Shown here one piece after another: positions 48,683 through 56,811 of a stretch of DNA of 64,000 bases; within the stretch, counting starts at the first letter, position 1; each line of letters begins with the position of its first letter. The notes under the pieces were generated by a model. The model made no database searches, had not been told where the DNA came from, and saw only the letters and a program-made list of their open reading frames with translations. Source of the DNA: AP-15 sp963785565 (GTDB taxonomy: Bacteria; Pseudomonadota; Alphaproteobacteria; ATCC43930; CGMCC-115725); assembly GCA_963785565.1 (NCBI GenBank), contig CAWAVV010000005.1:62001-126000 (forward strand). Direction: 5' to 3'. A program made the translations under genes and the position numbers.

Positions 48683-48976
48683 TTGAACGCTGACGCTCGC
48701 AACTTCGCGGAACTGGGGCCGCAACCGCGGAAAATCATGTTCGCTCAGCATTTGCTTGCTTCCGTGCCACTGGCGCAGCACATCCGGCGCGTGCTCGACG
48801 AGCGGCCCGGCCACCGCGCGCCCCGTGTGCGCTTCGAGCAGGAACTGGAGGATTATCTGAGCGACAGCGCCGCCGAGGAAACTCTCGACACCGTGATCGA
48901 TTGGGGCCGTTACGCGGAAATCTTTGCATATCATGACCAGTCCGAAATGTTCAGCTTGGAAGATCCCGAGGGGTGA
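48683..48976 (+). pseudogene. Orphan C-terminal domain of a nitrate/sulfonate-type ABC ATPase
   Basis: A 97-residue frame reads RKIMFAQHLLASVPLAQHIR, RVLDERPGHRAPRVRFEQEL, EDYLSDSAAEETLDTVIDWG and RYAEIFAYHDQSEMFSLEDP. This is the AAA-associated C-terminal domain found after the ATPase in nitrate/sulfonate/bicarbonate ABC transporters. No Walker A or signature motif precedes it, so the ATPase part is missing. It begins at a TTG and could be expressed as a small protein, but a remnant is more likely. The 195 bases after it hold nothing identifiable. Confidence 0.6.
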
Positions 48977-49171
48977 CCCACTGGCGAAGATTTGTCAGGC
49001 TAGCCTAAACGCTATCGGAGCGCCCTGCAGCTCGCTGACGAGGCGAGCGCCTTTCTGCCTCCGATTGCATCTATTGGAAATACTGTGGCTCGACAATTGT
49101 CCTTTTGATCGGATCGACCTTCCCGATAATTGGATTGACGGTTCCTGATGGACCTCGCGGATTAGTTGGGG

Positions 49172-50320
49172 TCAGACTGAAGCGCGTGCGTAGAAGCGGG
49201 TGGCATTGTCCCATAGCAGCTTCCGCTTTCGCTCCCTGTCCATCACCCAGTCCGCCACCAGCGAGACCGACTCGGGGAAGTGGCTTTCGCTATGGGGATA
49301 GTCCGACGCGTACATCAGCACGTGATCGCCGACCAGATCGATGACGGCGTTGGTCAACCTTGCGCCTTCCGGGATCTCGATGCTCTGGAAATAGCGCCCG
49401 CCGGTGACGTACTCGCTCGGCTTGTGATCGAGTTGGGGGAGTGCCGCTTTGATCGTCTCGGCGTGCTCGTCGAGCCGCGCCATCCAGAACGGCAACCAGC
49501 CATGCCCGGCCTCCAACGTGCCCACCCGCAAGGTCGGGTAGCGGTCCATCACCCCGCTGCCGATCATCGCCGCCATGTTGCGCATGCCGCACCAGGGATG
49601 CGCGGCTGAACGCTGCAGCCACAGATTGTCCCAGGTATCCTTCCCGCCTGGCGCATAAGGCGGCATCACCGTGAAGGTGTGAAGCACGACGGCGAGGTCG
49701 AGTTCGGCGGCTTTGGCGTAGAGCGGTTCCAGCGCCGGATGGTCGAGCGGCATGCCAACCGGGGCGTAGACCATCATCCCCCAGGCCCAAGCAGCTTGAC
49801 CCCAGCGACGGATCTCGCCGAGCGCTCCCTCGATATTGCGCGCCGCGGCCAGGATCACCCCGCCGAGCCGGTTTGGGTAGGCGCCGCAATAGTCTGCCAT
49901 CCAGCGGTGATAGGCCCGGTACATCGCCATTTCCAGGGTCACATCGTCGCCGGCCGTCCAGGTGCCGAACCAGCCCGAGGGGAGCGTCAGGTTCACATCG
50001 ACGCCCTCATGATCCATGTCCTTGATGCGCTCTCCGGGGTCGGCATCGACCAGCGGCGAGGGTTCGCGCGACCGCTTCACGCCGGTGAAGCCAGCCATGT
50101 ATCCGCTCGGCGCTTGGTCGGGTTCGGCCATCCCCAGCCGGCGGCGATAGCGGCGCTGGCCCTTGGTGTAGGTCACCTGGCCGGAGCGGCCCTGGGACTT
50201 GTATGCGTCCCAGTCTCGCAGCCGGTCCTTTTCGGATTGGCTCAAATAGCCGGCGAGAATGCGCGCATCCGGGCCGACATGGGTGTCGGAATCGAAGATC
50301 CTGAAACCGTCGCGCGCCAT
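49172..50320 (-). CDS. Amidohydrolase-2 family protein
   Basis: A 382-residue Amidohydro_2 protein. FRIFDSDTHVGPDARILAGY supplies the metal-binding DxH-type start (DTH). RIKDMDHEGVDVNLTLPSGW, LDLAVVLHTFTVMPPYAPGG, TLRVGTLEAGHGWLPFWMAR (His region) and LMYASDYPHSESHFPESV with the conserved Asp complete the metal site. It has the long form with an extra helical segment (YKSQGRSGQVTYTKGQRRYR). It lies 31 bases downstream of the ICL/PEP-mutase fusion and on the same strand, so it is probably co-transcribed with it and gap. Substrate unknown. Confidence 0.84.
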   Translation of the reverse strand: MARDGFRIFDSDTHVGPDARILAGYLSQSEKDRLRDWDAYKSQGRSGQVTYTKGQRRYRRRLGMAEPDQAPSGYMAGFTGVKRSREPSPLVDADPGERIKDMDHEGVDVNLTLPSGWFGTWTAGDDVTLEMAMYRAYHRWMADYCGAYPNRLGGVILAAARNIEGALGEIRRWGQAAWAWGMMVYAPVGMPLDHPALEPLYAKAAELDLAVVLHTFTVMPPYAPGGKDTWDNLWLQRSAAHPWCGMRNMAAMIGSGVMDRYPTLRVGTLEAGHGWLPFWMARLDEHAETIKAALPQLDHKPSEYVTGGRYFQSIEIPEGARLTNAVIDLVGDHVLMYASDYPHSESHFPESVSLVADWVMDRERKRKLLWDNATRFYARASV

Positions 50321-50351
50321 GGCTCACCTCGCTTAAAATGGAGCTCGACAT

Positions 50352-51761
50352 CTATCGCCAACGATCGCCCGACAAAATATAGCGTTGCTCGAGCACCCGC
50401 TGCTTTGCTCCGCTTTCGCCATCCTCCGGCGTCTCGGGAGTGGGATAGGGCTTGTCGCGGCGGCTCTCGACAAAGGCATCCCAGGCCTTCATGCCACCCG
50501 ACTGGAACGCGGTCATGAAGTCCCACAACGCCGCCCAGGTGACGTTATGGGTGAAACCGGGATACCAGGCGATGGTGACGCCGAGCGCCAGATGCTCGTC
50601 GAGGTCGAGATAGCGCCCAAGCTTGCCCTTCATGAACGAAAACGGCCCCGTTACCGCAGCACGCGCCACTCTGATTTCGTCGGTGGAATGGGGTGATTCG
50701 AACTGCACCCAGTCGACACCGGCTTCCTCACGGTAAGCCCGTAACCGCGCAGTCGTGTCTTGCAATGTGCCGCCGGTGGCGTCGCGGGCGTAGCACTGCG
50801 CCATCACCACAAAATTCGGGTCGAGCTCGTCCTTCATCTCGACCGCCGCCCGGTAGCGCGCGATCGCCTGGTCGAGCGGCACCACCTCCACACCGGCGGT
50901 CTGCGTCTTGCGCTTGCCTTCGATCGGCTGATCGTCGATGCGTATTCCGGCAACGCCGGCGCGGATGCATTCGCGTATCATCCGGCGCACCGCCATGATG
51001 CCGCCGTGACCGGTGTCGCCATCCATGATCACCGGGATCGACACACTCTCGGCGATCCAGCCGGCGATCGTCACGCATTCGGTCATCGTCGCGGTGCCGA
51101 CATCCGCCAGACCGGTATACGCGCCGACGACCCCGCCGGTGCCGACAAACAGCGCCTCGCAACCGGCCTTCTCCATGATCCGGGCATGCGCCGCAGTCGG
51201 CGGGTGGAGTACTGCAAGAACCTTGTCGCGGCGATGGATCAGTTCCTGCAAGCGAGCCGATTTAGCCTGTGGCCCTGCGCTCATGACGGTCGCCCCCTCA
51301 ATTTCGCACCTGGTCGACGAGAGAATATCGGCGCAACGCTGCTCGACGCTCTCCGCCGAGGCGAAGAATTCGGCGCCGAGGTCGACCACCGCGATCGGAC
51401 GGGTGGTTTCGAGCCGCACGCCATGCTGTCGGGCGATATCGGCGAGGCGGCTGGCGACATCTGCCCGGCCGGTGAAGATCACGCGCTCGATTTGCGCGCG
51501 GATCGCCGCCAGCGCCGCGCCAGCCTGGTCGCCGCAATCGAGGATGGCCGAGAAGCGGGCATCAGGTACGGCCTCGCGCGCCGCCCCGACCAGCGCCCGG
51601 AACCAACCGGGGCCGATGTAACCGCCGGCTTCCGGCGCACTCAGAAGGATGGCCGGCCGGTCCGCGCGCGCCACAGCCCTCAGCGCGCCCACCGCATGGA
51701 CGAGCGAGTGGACGATGATGACGGGAGCGATCGGGCTTCCAGCCCGAGCCTCCGCCTCCAT
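50352..51761 (-). CDS. Fusion: uncharacterised domain plus isocitrate lyase/PEP mutase family domain
   Basis: A 469-residue protein from ATG 51761. Residues 1-150 (PVIIVHSLVHAVGALRAVAR, PAILLSAPEAGGYIGPGWFR, ALVGAAREAVPDARFSAILD) form a small domain otherwise met as a separate protein near calvin/glycolysis genes in alphaproteobacteria. Residues 160-469 are an ICL/PEP-mutase TIM barrel (KAGCEALFVGTGGVVGAYTG, SIPVIMDGDTGHGGIMAVRR, AGIRIDDQPIEGKRKTQTAG). The catalytic KKCGH of isocitrate lyase is absent (KRKTQ instead), so a C-C or C-P lyase of another kind is likely. An internal ATG at 51284, with GAGGGGG eight bases before it, could still start the barrel alone. It follows gap by 27 bases. 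Confidence 0.75.
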   Translation of the reverse strand: MEAEARAGSPIAPVIIVHSLVHAVGALRAVARADRPAILLSAPEAGGYIGPGWFRALVGAAREAVPDARFSAILDCGDQAGAALAAIRAQIERVIFTGRADVASRLADIARQHGVRLETTRPIAVVDLGAEFFASAESVEQRCADILSSTRCEIEGATVMSAGPQAKSARLQELIHRRDKVLAVLHPPTAAHARIMEKAGCEALFVGTGGVVGAYTGLADVGTATMTECVTIAGWIAESVSIPVIMDGDTGHGGIMAVRRMIRECIRAGVAGIRIDDQPIEGKRKTQTAGVEVVPLDQAIARYRAAVEMKDELDPNFVVMAQCYARDATGGTLQDTTARLRAYREEAGVDWVQFESPHSTDEIRVARAAVTGPFSFMKGKLGRYLDLDEHLALGVTIAWYPGFTHNVTWAALWDFMTAFQSGGMKAWDAFVESRRDKPYPTPETPEDGESGAKQRVLEQRYILSGDRWR

Positions 51762-51787
51762 GCGAAAACGGGGGGCGGCAGGTCCCG

Positions 51788-52798
51788 TTAGGCGAGCCCG
51801 CCGAAATAGGCGGCGACCTCGACCATGCGGTTCGAGAAGCCCCACTCGTTGTCGTACCACGACAGGACGCGGACGAAGCGCTTGTCAAGCACCTGGGTCT
51901 GGGTCACGTCGAACACGGAACTGTGCGGGTCGTGGTTGAAATCGACCGAAACCGTCGGCGCCTTGTTGATGCCGACGATGCCCCTGAGCCGGTTCGACTT
52001 TGCCGCATCTTCCATCAGCGCATTGACCTCGTCGACCGAGGTTTCGCGGGCCGAGTCGAATGTGAAGTCGATCAGCGACACGTTGGCGGTCGGCACCCGG
52101 ATCGCGGTGCCATCGAGTTTGCCCTTGAGCGCCGGCAATACTAGCCCAACCGCCTTGGCCGCCCCGGTCGAGGTCGGGATCAGGGAGAGGGCCGCCGCCC
52201 GCGCCCGGCGCAGATCCGAATGCAAGGTGTCGACCGGGTTCTGGTCGCCGGTATAGGAGTGGATCGTCGTCATATAGCCGCGTTCGATGCCAATCCCCCG
52301 ATGCAGCACATAGGCGACCGGGGCCAGGCAATTGGTCGTGCACGACGCGTTCGAGATGATTTCGTGTTCGGGCTTCAGATCGTCGTGGTTGACGCCCATC
52401 ACGACGGTCAGGTCAGCGCCCTCGGCCGGGGCCGAGATGATGACGCGCTTCGCGCCGGCTTCGAGGTGCTTGGCCGCAGCCTCGCGCTTGGTAAAGATCC
52501 CGGTGCATTCGAGCGCGACGTCAACTCCGAGCCGGCGCCAGGGCAGCTTGGCCGGGTCACGATCGGCGGTCACTGTAATCTTGCCCCGGCCGATGTCCAT
52601 CCAGCCTTCGCCGGTGGCGATCTCGCCCGGAAAGCGGCCGTGAACACTATCGTAGCGCAGTAGATGCGCGTTGGTTTCGACTGGCCCGAGATCGTTGATG
52701 CCGACGATTTCGATATCGTCGCGCCGGCTCTCGCAAACCGCCCGCATCACCAGCCGGCCAATGCGGCCAAAACCGTTGATCGCTACCCGCACCGTCAT
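51788..52798 (-). CDS. gap: Glyceraldehyde-3-phosphate dehydrogenase (type I)
   Basis: A 336-residue GAPDH interconverting glyceraldehyde-3-phosphate and 1,3-bisphosphoglycerate. VRVAINGFGRIGRLVMRAV is the NAD(P)-binding start; GINDLGP gives the coenzyme-selecting loop. The active site SNASCTTNCLAPVAYVL has Cys153, and the catalytic His is in GYMTTIHSYTGDQNPVDTLH. RRARAAALSLIPTSTGAAKA and WYDNEWGFSNRMVEVA are family-typical. It is intact, follows the transketolase fragment, and is upstream of the ICL/PEP-mutase fusion and amidohydrolase genes. Confidence 0.97.
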   Translation of the reverse strand: MTVRVAINGFGRIGRLVMRAVCESRRDDIEIVGINDLGPVETNAHLLRYDSVHGRFPGEIATGEGWMDIGRGKITVTADRDPAKLPWRRLGVDVALECTGIFTKREAAAKHLEAGAKRVIISAPAEGADLTVVMGVNHDDLKPEHEIISNASCTTNCLAPVAYVLHRGIGIERGYMTTIHSYTGDQNPVDTLHSDLRRARAAALSLIPTSTGAAKAVGLVLPALKGKLDGTAIRVPTANVSLIDFTFDSARETSVDEVNALMEDAAKSNRLRGIVGINKAPTVSVDFNHDPHSSVFDVTQTQVLDKRFVRVLSWYDNEWGFSNRMVEVAAYFGGLA

Positions 52799-52828
52799 GG
52801 CCCGCTCCTCCCGAAGGCTTTCGCCAAT

Positions 52829-53030
52829 CTATAGGAGCGAGCGGGCGGCTTCCGCAACCCTCTCGGCGGTAATGCCGAAATGTGGATAAAGCGCTTCGCC
52901 CGGGGCCGAAGCGCCAAAGCCGTGCATACCGATGAAGGCGCCGCGTGGCCCGGTCCAGCGGTCCCAGCCGAGACCGGCGGCGGCCTCGACCGCGACCCGC
53001 GGTGCCGCGCCGAGAACCGATCGCAGAGCT
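52829..53030 (-). pseudogene. Transketolase C-terminal fragment
   Basis: The sequence before gap, on the same strand, ends RVAVEAAAGLGWDRWTGPRG, AFIGMHGFGASAPGEALYPH, FGITAERVAEAARSLL with a TAG at 52829. This is the last 60 or so residues of transketolase (VSVEAASTFGWDRYVG...FGASAPAEELYKHFGIT). Homology fades by about 53030 and the tandem beta-propeller genes lie beyond, in the opposite direction. Only the tail of a tkt gene, usually next to gap, therefore survives here. Confidence 0.75.
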
Positions 53031-53156
53031 ACCCGGGCGAGGGCAAGCGCGATCCGGGGCCGGTCGTAAGGATTGTTTCACCGCGATGGCTTCGCTAACC
53101 TTGGCAAAGCTTGGTTTTCCGCGGCCGCGTGGGCCGCACGAGAGGGGACGCGAGCA

Positions 53157-54107
53157 ATGGCGATTATCGTTGGCCAGGGAGAGTACAAATACGAGATCAA
53201 GGAAAACTGGGCGAAGCTTCCCGACGGCTGGTCGTTCAAGGAGGTCGCCGCGGTCGGGGTCGACAAGAACGACAACGTCTACGCCTTTGGGCGCGGCGAG
53301 CATCCGATCATGGTGTTTGACCGCCAGGGCAATTTCCTGCGCTCGTGGGGCGAGGGGCAGTACCCGCGCGCCCATGGCGTTCATATGGGTCCCGACAATT
53401 CGATCTATCTGACCGACGACGGCGGCCATTTCGTGCGTAAATGTCGGCTCGAAGACGGCAAGGTGCTTCTCGAACTCGGCGTGCCCGGTACGCCGGCGCC
53501 CTATCTGAGCGGCGAGCCGTTCAACCGCTGCACCCACACAGCTCTGTCGCCAAAGGGCGAGATCTACGTGTCCGACGGCTACGGCAACGCCCGCGTCCAC
53601 AAATATTCGCCGGACGGCAAGCTTTTGATGTCGTGGGGCGAGCCCGGCAGCGATCCCGGCCAGTTCAATCTTGTCCACAATATCTGCGCCGACGCCGACG
53701 GCTGGGTCTATGTCGCCGACCGCGAGAACCATCGGGTCCAGGTGTTCGACGGCAACGGAAAATACGAAACGCAGTGGAACAATCTGCACCGGCCGTGCGG
53801 CCTTTACATGCCGTACACGCATCAGCCGGTCTGTTATATCGGCGAGCTCTCGGTCAACCGCCTCAACGCCAATCTCGGGCCGCGCGTCAGCATCGTCGAC
53901 AATCAGGGCAAGCTGTTGTCGCGGATCGGCGATCCGTTTGCCGGGACTGCGCCGACCTCGTTTATCGGGCCGCACGGCCTCGCGGTGGATTCACGCGGCG
54001 ATCTCTATGTCGGCGAGGTGTGCTGGACCCTGTGGTCGGGGTTGTTCCCCGGCGAGCCGCATCCGCCAGGGTTACGTGCCTTGCAGAAATACGAACGCGT
54101 GCATTGA
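53157..54107 (+). CDS. Six-bladed beta-propeller (NHL-repeat) protein, copy 1
   Basis: A 316-residue protein of the NHL/peptidylglycine alpha-amidating lyase-like propeller group. Repeated blades include GVDKNDNVYAFGRGEHPIMV, WGEGQYPRAHGVHMGPDNSI, YLTDDGGHFVRKC, GEIYVSDGYGNARVHKYSPD, NICADADGWVYVADRENHRV and HGLAVDSRGDLYVGEV. No signal peptide is visible, so it is cytoplasmic. It starts at ATG 53157, after AGAGGGGA. It is followed by a close paralogue. Such proteins often occur beside amidohydrolases in catabolic loci; whether it binds or cleaves a substrate is unknown. Confidence 0.82.
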   Translation: MAIIVGQGEYKYEIKENWAKLPDGWSFKEVAAVGVDKNDNVYAFGRGEHPIMVFDRQGNFLRSWGEGQYPRAHGVHMGPDNSIYLTDDGGHFVRKCRLEDGKVLLELGVPGTPAPYLSGEPFNRCTHTALSPKGEIYVSDGYGNARVHKYSPDGKLLMSWGEPGSDPGQFNLVHNICADADGWVYVADRENHRVQVFDGNGKYETQWNNLHRPCGLYMPYTHQPVCYIGELSVNRLNANLGPRVSIVDNQGKLLSRIGDPFAGTAPTSFIGPHGLAVDSRGDLYVGEVCWTLWSGLFPGEPHPPGLRALQKYERVH

Positions 54108-54117
54108 GGAGAATGGC

Positions 54118-55077
54118 ATGGCGATCATCGTTGGCGACGGCGACTACAAATATCGGATCATCGAGGACTGGGCGAAACTGCCCGACAAATGGTCGTTCAA
54201 GGAAGTCGGCGCGGTCGGCGTCGACGCCAGAGACAACGTCTATGTGTTCAACCGCGGCGACCATCCGGTCATGGTGTTCGACCGCGACGGCAAATTTCTG
54301 CGCTCCTGGGGCGAAGGCCAATTCCCTCGCGCCCACGGCGTCCATATGGGGCCGGACGATTCGATCTACCTGACCGACGATGGCGGCCATTTTGTGCGCA
54401 AATGCTCGCTCGACGGCAAGGTGCTGCTGGAAATAGGCGTCCCCGGCAAGCCGGCGCCCTATATGAGCGGCGAGCCGTTTCACCGCTGCACCCACACCGC
54501 GCTGTCGCCAAAGGGCGAGATCTACGTCTCCGACGGCTACGGCAACGCGAAAGTCCACAAATATTCGCCCGGCGGCAAATTGCTGATGTCGTGGGGCGGC
54601 CCCGGCACCAACCCCGGCGAGTTCAACATCGTGCACAACATCTGCACCGACTCTGACGGCTGGGTCTATGTCGCCGACCGTGAGAACCACCGGGTCCAGG
54701 TATTCGACGGCAACGGCAAGTACGAGACCCAGTGGAACAATCTGCACCGGCCGTGCGGTCTTTATATGGACTACGCTCGCCACCCGGTGTGCTACATCGG
54801 CGAACTTGGGCCGGTGCAGCCGGTTAACCGCAACAGTCCGAACCTCGGCCCGCGGGTCAGCATCGTCGATAACCAGGGCAAGCTTCTGTCGCGCTTCGGC
54901 GACATGCATGCCGGAACCGCGCCGACCGCATTTCTCGGGCCGCACGGGCTCACCGTCGACAGCCGCGGCGATCTCTATGTCGGCGAGGTATCGTGGACGC
55001 AGTGGCCGCAATTCTTTCCGGACAAGCCGCGTCCCGATTACATCCGGTCACTGCAGAAGTACGAACGGGTTCACTGA
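54118..55077 (+). CDS. Six-bladed beta-propeller (NHL-repeat) protein, copy 2
   Basis: A 319-residue paralogue that starts ten bases after copy 1 with the GAGGAGA ribosome site. The blades match copy 1 nearly one for one (WSFKEVGAVGVDARDNVYVF, WGEGQFPRAHGVHMGPDDSI, HRCTHTALSPKGEIYVSDGY, VYVADRENHRVQVFDGNGKY, LQKYERVH at the end). Differences cluster in loops, such as GELGPVQPVNRNSPNLGPRV in place of GELSVNRLNANLGPRV. This is a tandem duplication that has begun to diverge, and both copies are intact. Function unknown as for copy 1. Confidence 0.82.
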   Translation: MAIIVGDGDYKYRIIEDWAKLPDKWSFKEVGAVGVDARDNVYVFNRGDHPVMVFDRDGKFLRSWGEGQFPRAHGVHMGPDDSIYLTDDGGHFVRKCSLDGKVLLEIGVPGKPAPYMSGEPFHRCTHTALSPKGEIYVSDGYGNAKVHKYSPGGKLLMSWGGPGTNPGEFNIVHNICTDSDGWVYVADRENHRVQVFDGNGKYETQWNNLHRPCGLYMDYARHPVCYIGELGPVQPVNRNSPNLGPRVSIVDNQGKLLSRFGDMHAGTAPTAFLGPHGLTVDSRGDLYVGEVSWTQWPQFFPDKPRPDYIRSLQKYERVH

Positions 55078-55085
55078 GGGGCGGG

Positions 55086-55292
55086 ATGAGCAGGCTCGAC
55101 GAGGCGCTTGAGCGGCTCGAACGGGCCGTTGCCCGCCTCGAAGCCGCGCGCGTCGGCGGCGCAGGGATCGAGGCTAGCCGACGCGCGCCCGAGGCCGAGG
55201 CTGCACAGCTGCGCGCCGCCGCCGGCGAGATCGGCGCCCGGGTCGATGGCGCTCTCGCCCGGATCGGCCGGGCGCTTGGGGGGGAGGGGTGA
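55086..55292 (+). CDS. Small coiled-coil protein (DUF4164-like)
   Basis: A 68-residue protein: MSRLDEALERLERAVARLEA, then a heptad-like helix (PEAEAAQLRAAAGEIGARVD) and ALARIGRAL. It is a short charged coiled coil of the type encoded just before zapA in many alphaproteobacteria. It is placed at ATG 55086; a longer frame reaches further upstream without homology. Its stop is one base before the zapA ATG, so the two are likely co-translated. The role is unknown; a division-related partner of ZapA is possible. Confidence 0.65.
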   Translation: MSRLDEALERLERAVARLEAARVGGAGIEASRRAPEAEAAQLRAAAGEIGARVDGALARIGRALGGEG

Positions 55293-55293
55293 G

Positions 55294-55632
55294 ATGAGCG
55301 AAGTCGCGGTGACGGTCAACGGCCGCCCGTACAAGATCACCTGCGACGACGGGCAGGAGCCGCGCATTCGGCGGCTCGCCCAATATGTCGACGCGCGGGT
55401 CGGTGAGTTCGCAAAAAACATCGGCCAGGTCGGGGAAGGCCGCTTGCTGCTGCTCGCGGCCCTCGTCATCGCCGACGAATTGTCTGACGCCAACGAGGCG
55501 TTGCAGCAGGAGCAGAGCCGCGCTCGCTCCGGCGAAACTGAATCAGCCGATGCCGTCGATGCCGCGGCGAGCAGTGTCCACGGGATCGCCCAGCGGATCG
55601 AGGCTATTGCGGCGCGGCTGGAGAGCCCCTAG
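55294..55632 (+). CDS. zapA: Cell division protein ZapA
   Basis: A 112-residue ZapA, which cross-links FtsZ filaments at midcell. EVAVTVNGRPYKITCDDGQE, RIRRLAQYVDARVGEFAKNI and LLLLAALVIADELSDANEAL are the globular part, followed by a C-terminal coiled coil (IAQRIEAIAARL). ATG 55294 gives the family start; a longer open frame upstream is spurious. The next element is a 6S RNA locus, a well-known alphaproteobacterial arrangement. Confidence 0.92.
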   Translation: MSEVAVTVNGRPYKITCDDGQEPRIRRLAQYVDARVGEFAKNIGQVGEGRLLLLAALVIADELSDANEALQQEQSRARSGETESADAVDAAASSVHGIAQRIEAIAARLESP

Positions 55633-55639
55633 CTTTGCC

Positions 55640-55811
55640 GCTGCGGGGTGGGGCTGCGCGGTGCGTCAGGCCGCATGTTACCCCGGGGCCGATACCTACC
55701 TCTTGGGAGCTGTCTCTGTCGGGGTCGTGGCCTCGACACATGGCGCCCACCTGCTACGGCGGGCCACGGTGGGATTGCGCGCCAACGGCCGAGGCGGCTC
55801 CACCCCGCAGC
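55640..55811 (+). ncRNA. ssrS: 6S RNA (SsrS)
   Basis: The stretch directly after zapA starts CTGCGGGGTG (55641-55650) and ends CACCCCGCAG (55801-55810), which are exact reverse complements and can form the closing stem. The interior is GC-rich with a central region able to open as the bubble that mimics an open promoter and binds sigma-70 RNA polymerase. The zapA-ssrS order is the usual alphaproteobacterial one. No good protein frame covers it. End points are estimates from the closing stem. Confidence 0.75.
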
Positions 55812-55846
55812 TCTGATCGAGGGGCCCGGCGCGCGGTGCGAACATC

Positions 55847-56662
55847 GTGAAAATCCTTTTCTGCGGCGACGTGATGGGGCGTCCGGGCCGTGCTGTGGTC
55901 AAACAGCACGTACCGGCGCTGCGGCGCGAACTTTCCCTCGATCTCGTCGTCGTCAATGCCGAAAACGCGGCCGGCGGTTTCGGCCTGACCGAGCGCCTTA
56001 GCGCCGAATTCTACGAGTGCGGCGTCGACATTCTGACGACCGGCAATCACGTCTGGGACCAGCGCGAGTTGATCCCCTATATCGACCGCGACCCGTGTGT
56101 GCTGCGTCCGGCGAATTTTCCTCCCGGAACGCCCGGCGCCGGCTGGCGGCTGCATCCGATAGGCAGCGGTCGCAACGCGCTGGTAATCAACCTGATGGGC
56201 CGGCTGTTCATGGACGCGCTCGACGACCCCTTTGCCCGGCTCAATTCGATCCTCGCCGATCATCCGCTCGGTGGCGGCGTGGCGGCGATCCTCGTCGATT
56301 TTCATGCCGAGGCGTCGAGCGAGAAGATGGCGCTCGGCCATTTTGCCGACGGCCGCGTCTCGGCCGTGTTCGGGACCCATTGCCACGTCCCGACGGCCGA
56401 CGCTCAGATCCTGCCGGGCGGTACCGCTTATCAGACCGATGCCGGGATGTGCGGTGACTATGATTCGGTGATCGGGCTGCAAAAAGGCCCGGTGGTGCGC
56501 CGCTTTGTCACCAAGATGCCAGGCGAACGACCGCAGGTCGCCGAGGGCGAGGGCACCTTGTGCGGAATTCTGCTTGAAACCGACGACGATAGCGGGCTCG
56601 CACGGCGGGTCGAGCCGGTGCAAATCGGCGGGCGCCTGATGCAACAGCTGCCGCGCTGCTGA
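55847..56662 (+). CDS. YmdB-family metallophosphoesterase (TIGR00282)
   Basis: A 271-residue calcineurin-like phosphoesterase of the YmdB type. Metal-binding blocks are KILFCGDVMGRPGRAVVKQH (GDVMG), VVVNAENAAGGFGLTE, LTTGNHVWDQRELIPYI (GNH), VDFHAEASSEKMALG and FGTHCHVPTADAQIL (GTHxH), all consistent with a binuclear metal centre. Family members hydrolyse cyclic nucleotides. Start GTG 55847. It lies in the zapA-6S-yebC-ruv neighbourhood; the 5-formyltetrahydrofolate cyclo-ligase often found after 6S RNA is absent. Confidence 0.88.
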   Translation: MKILFCGDVMGRPGRAVVKQHVPALRRELSLDLVVVNAENAAGGFGLTERLSAEFYECGVDILTTGNHVWDQRELIPYIDRDPCVLRPANFPPGTPGAGWRLHPIGSGRNALVINLMGRLFMDALDDPFARLNSILADHPLGGGVAAILVDFHAEASSEKMALGHFADGRVSAVFGTHCHVPTADAQILPGGTAYQTDAGMCGDYDSVIGLQKGPVVRRFVTKMPGERPQVAEGEGTLCGILLETDDDSGLARRVEPVQIGGRLMQQLPRC

Positions 56663-56811
56663 GCCCGAACTACCAGGAATTGGGCGGTTAGCAAGGCCGC
56701 TCGGATCGCGGCCCAGATGCCCCAATCCTGCCATATTGGATTGTTAGCCCGGTCAACAGCCCCTATGAAGGGTTTCACACCCGAGGCCGACGGGGAGCTG
56801 CGCGGAGATCG

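Noticed and set aside
52647..53975. Minus-strand frame running from the propeller gene into gap
   Set aside because: It only joins the antisense of the propeller gene with the transketolase tail in another frame; no single protein is supported.
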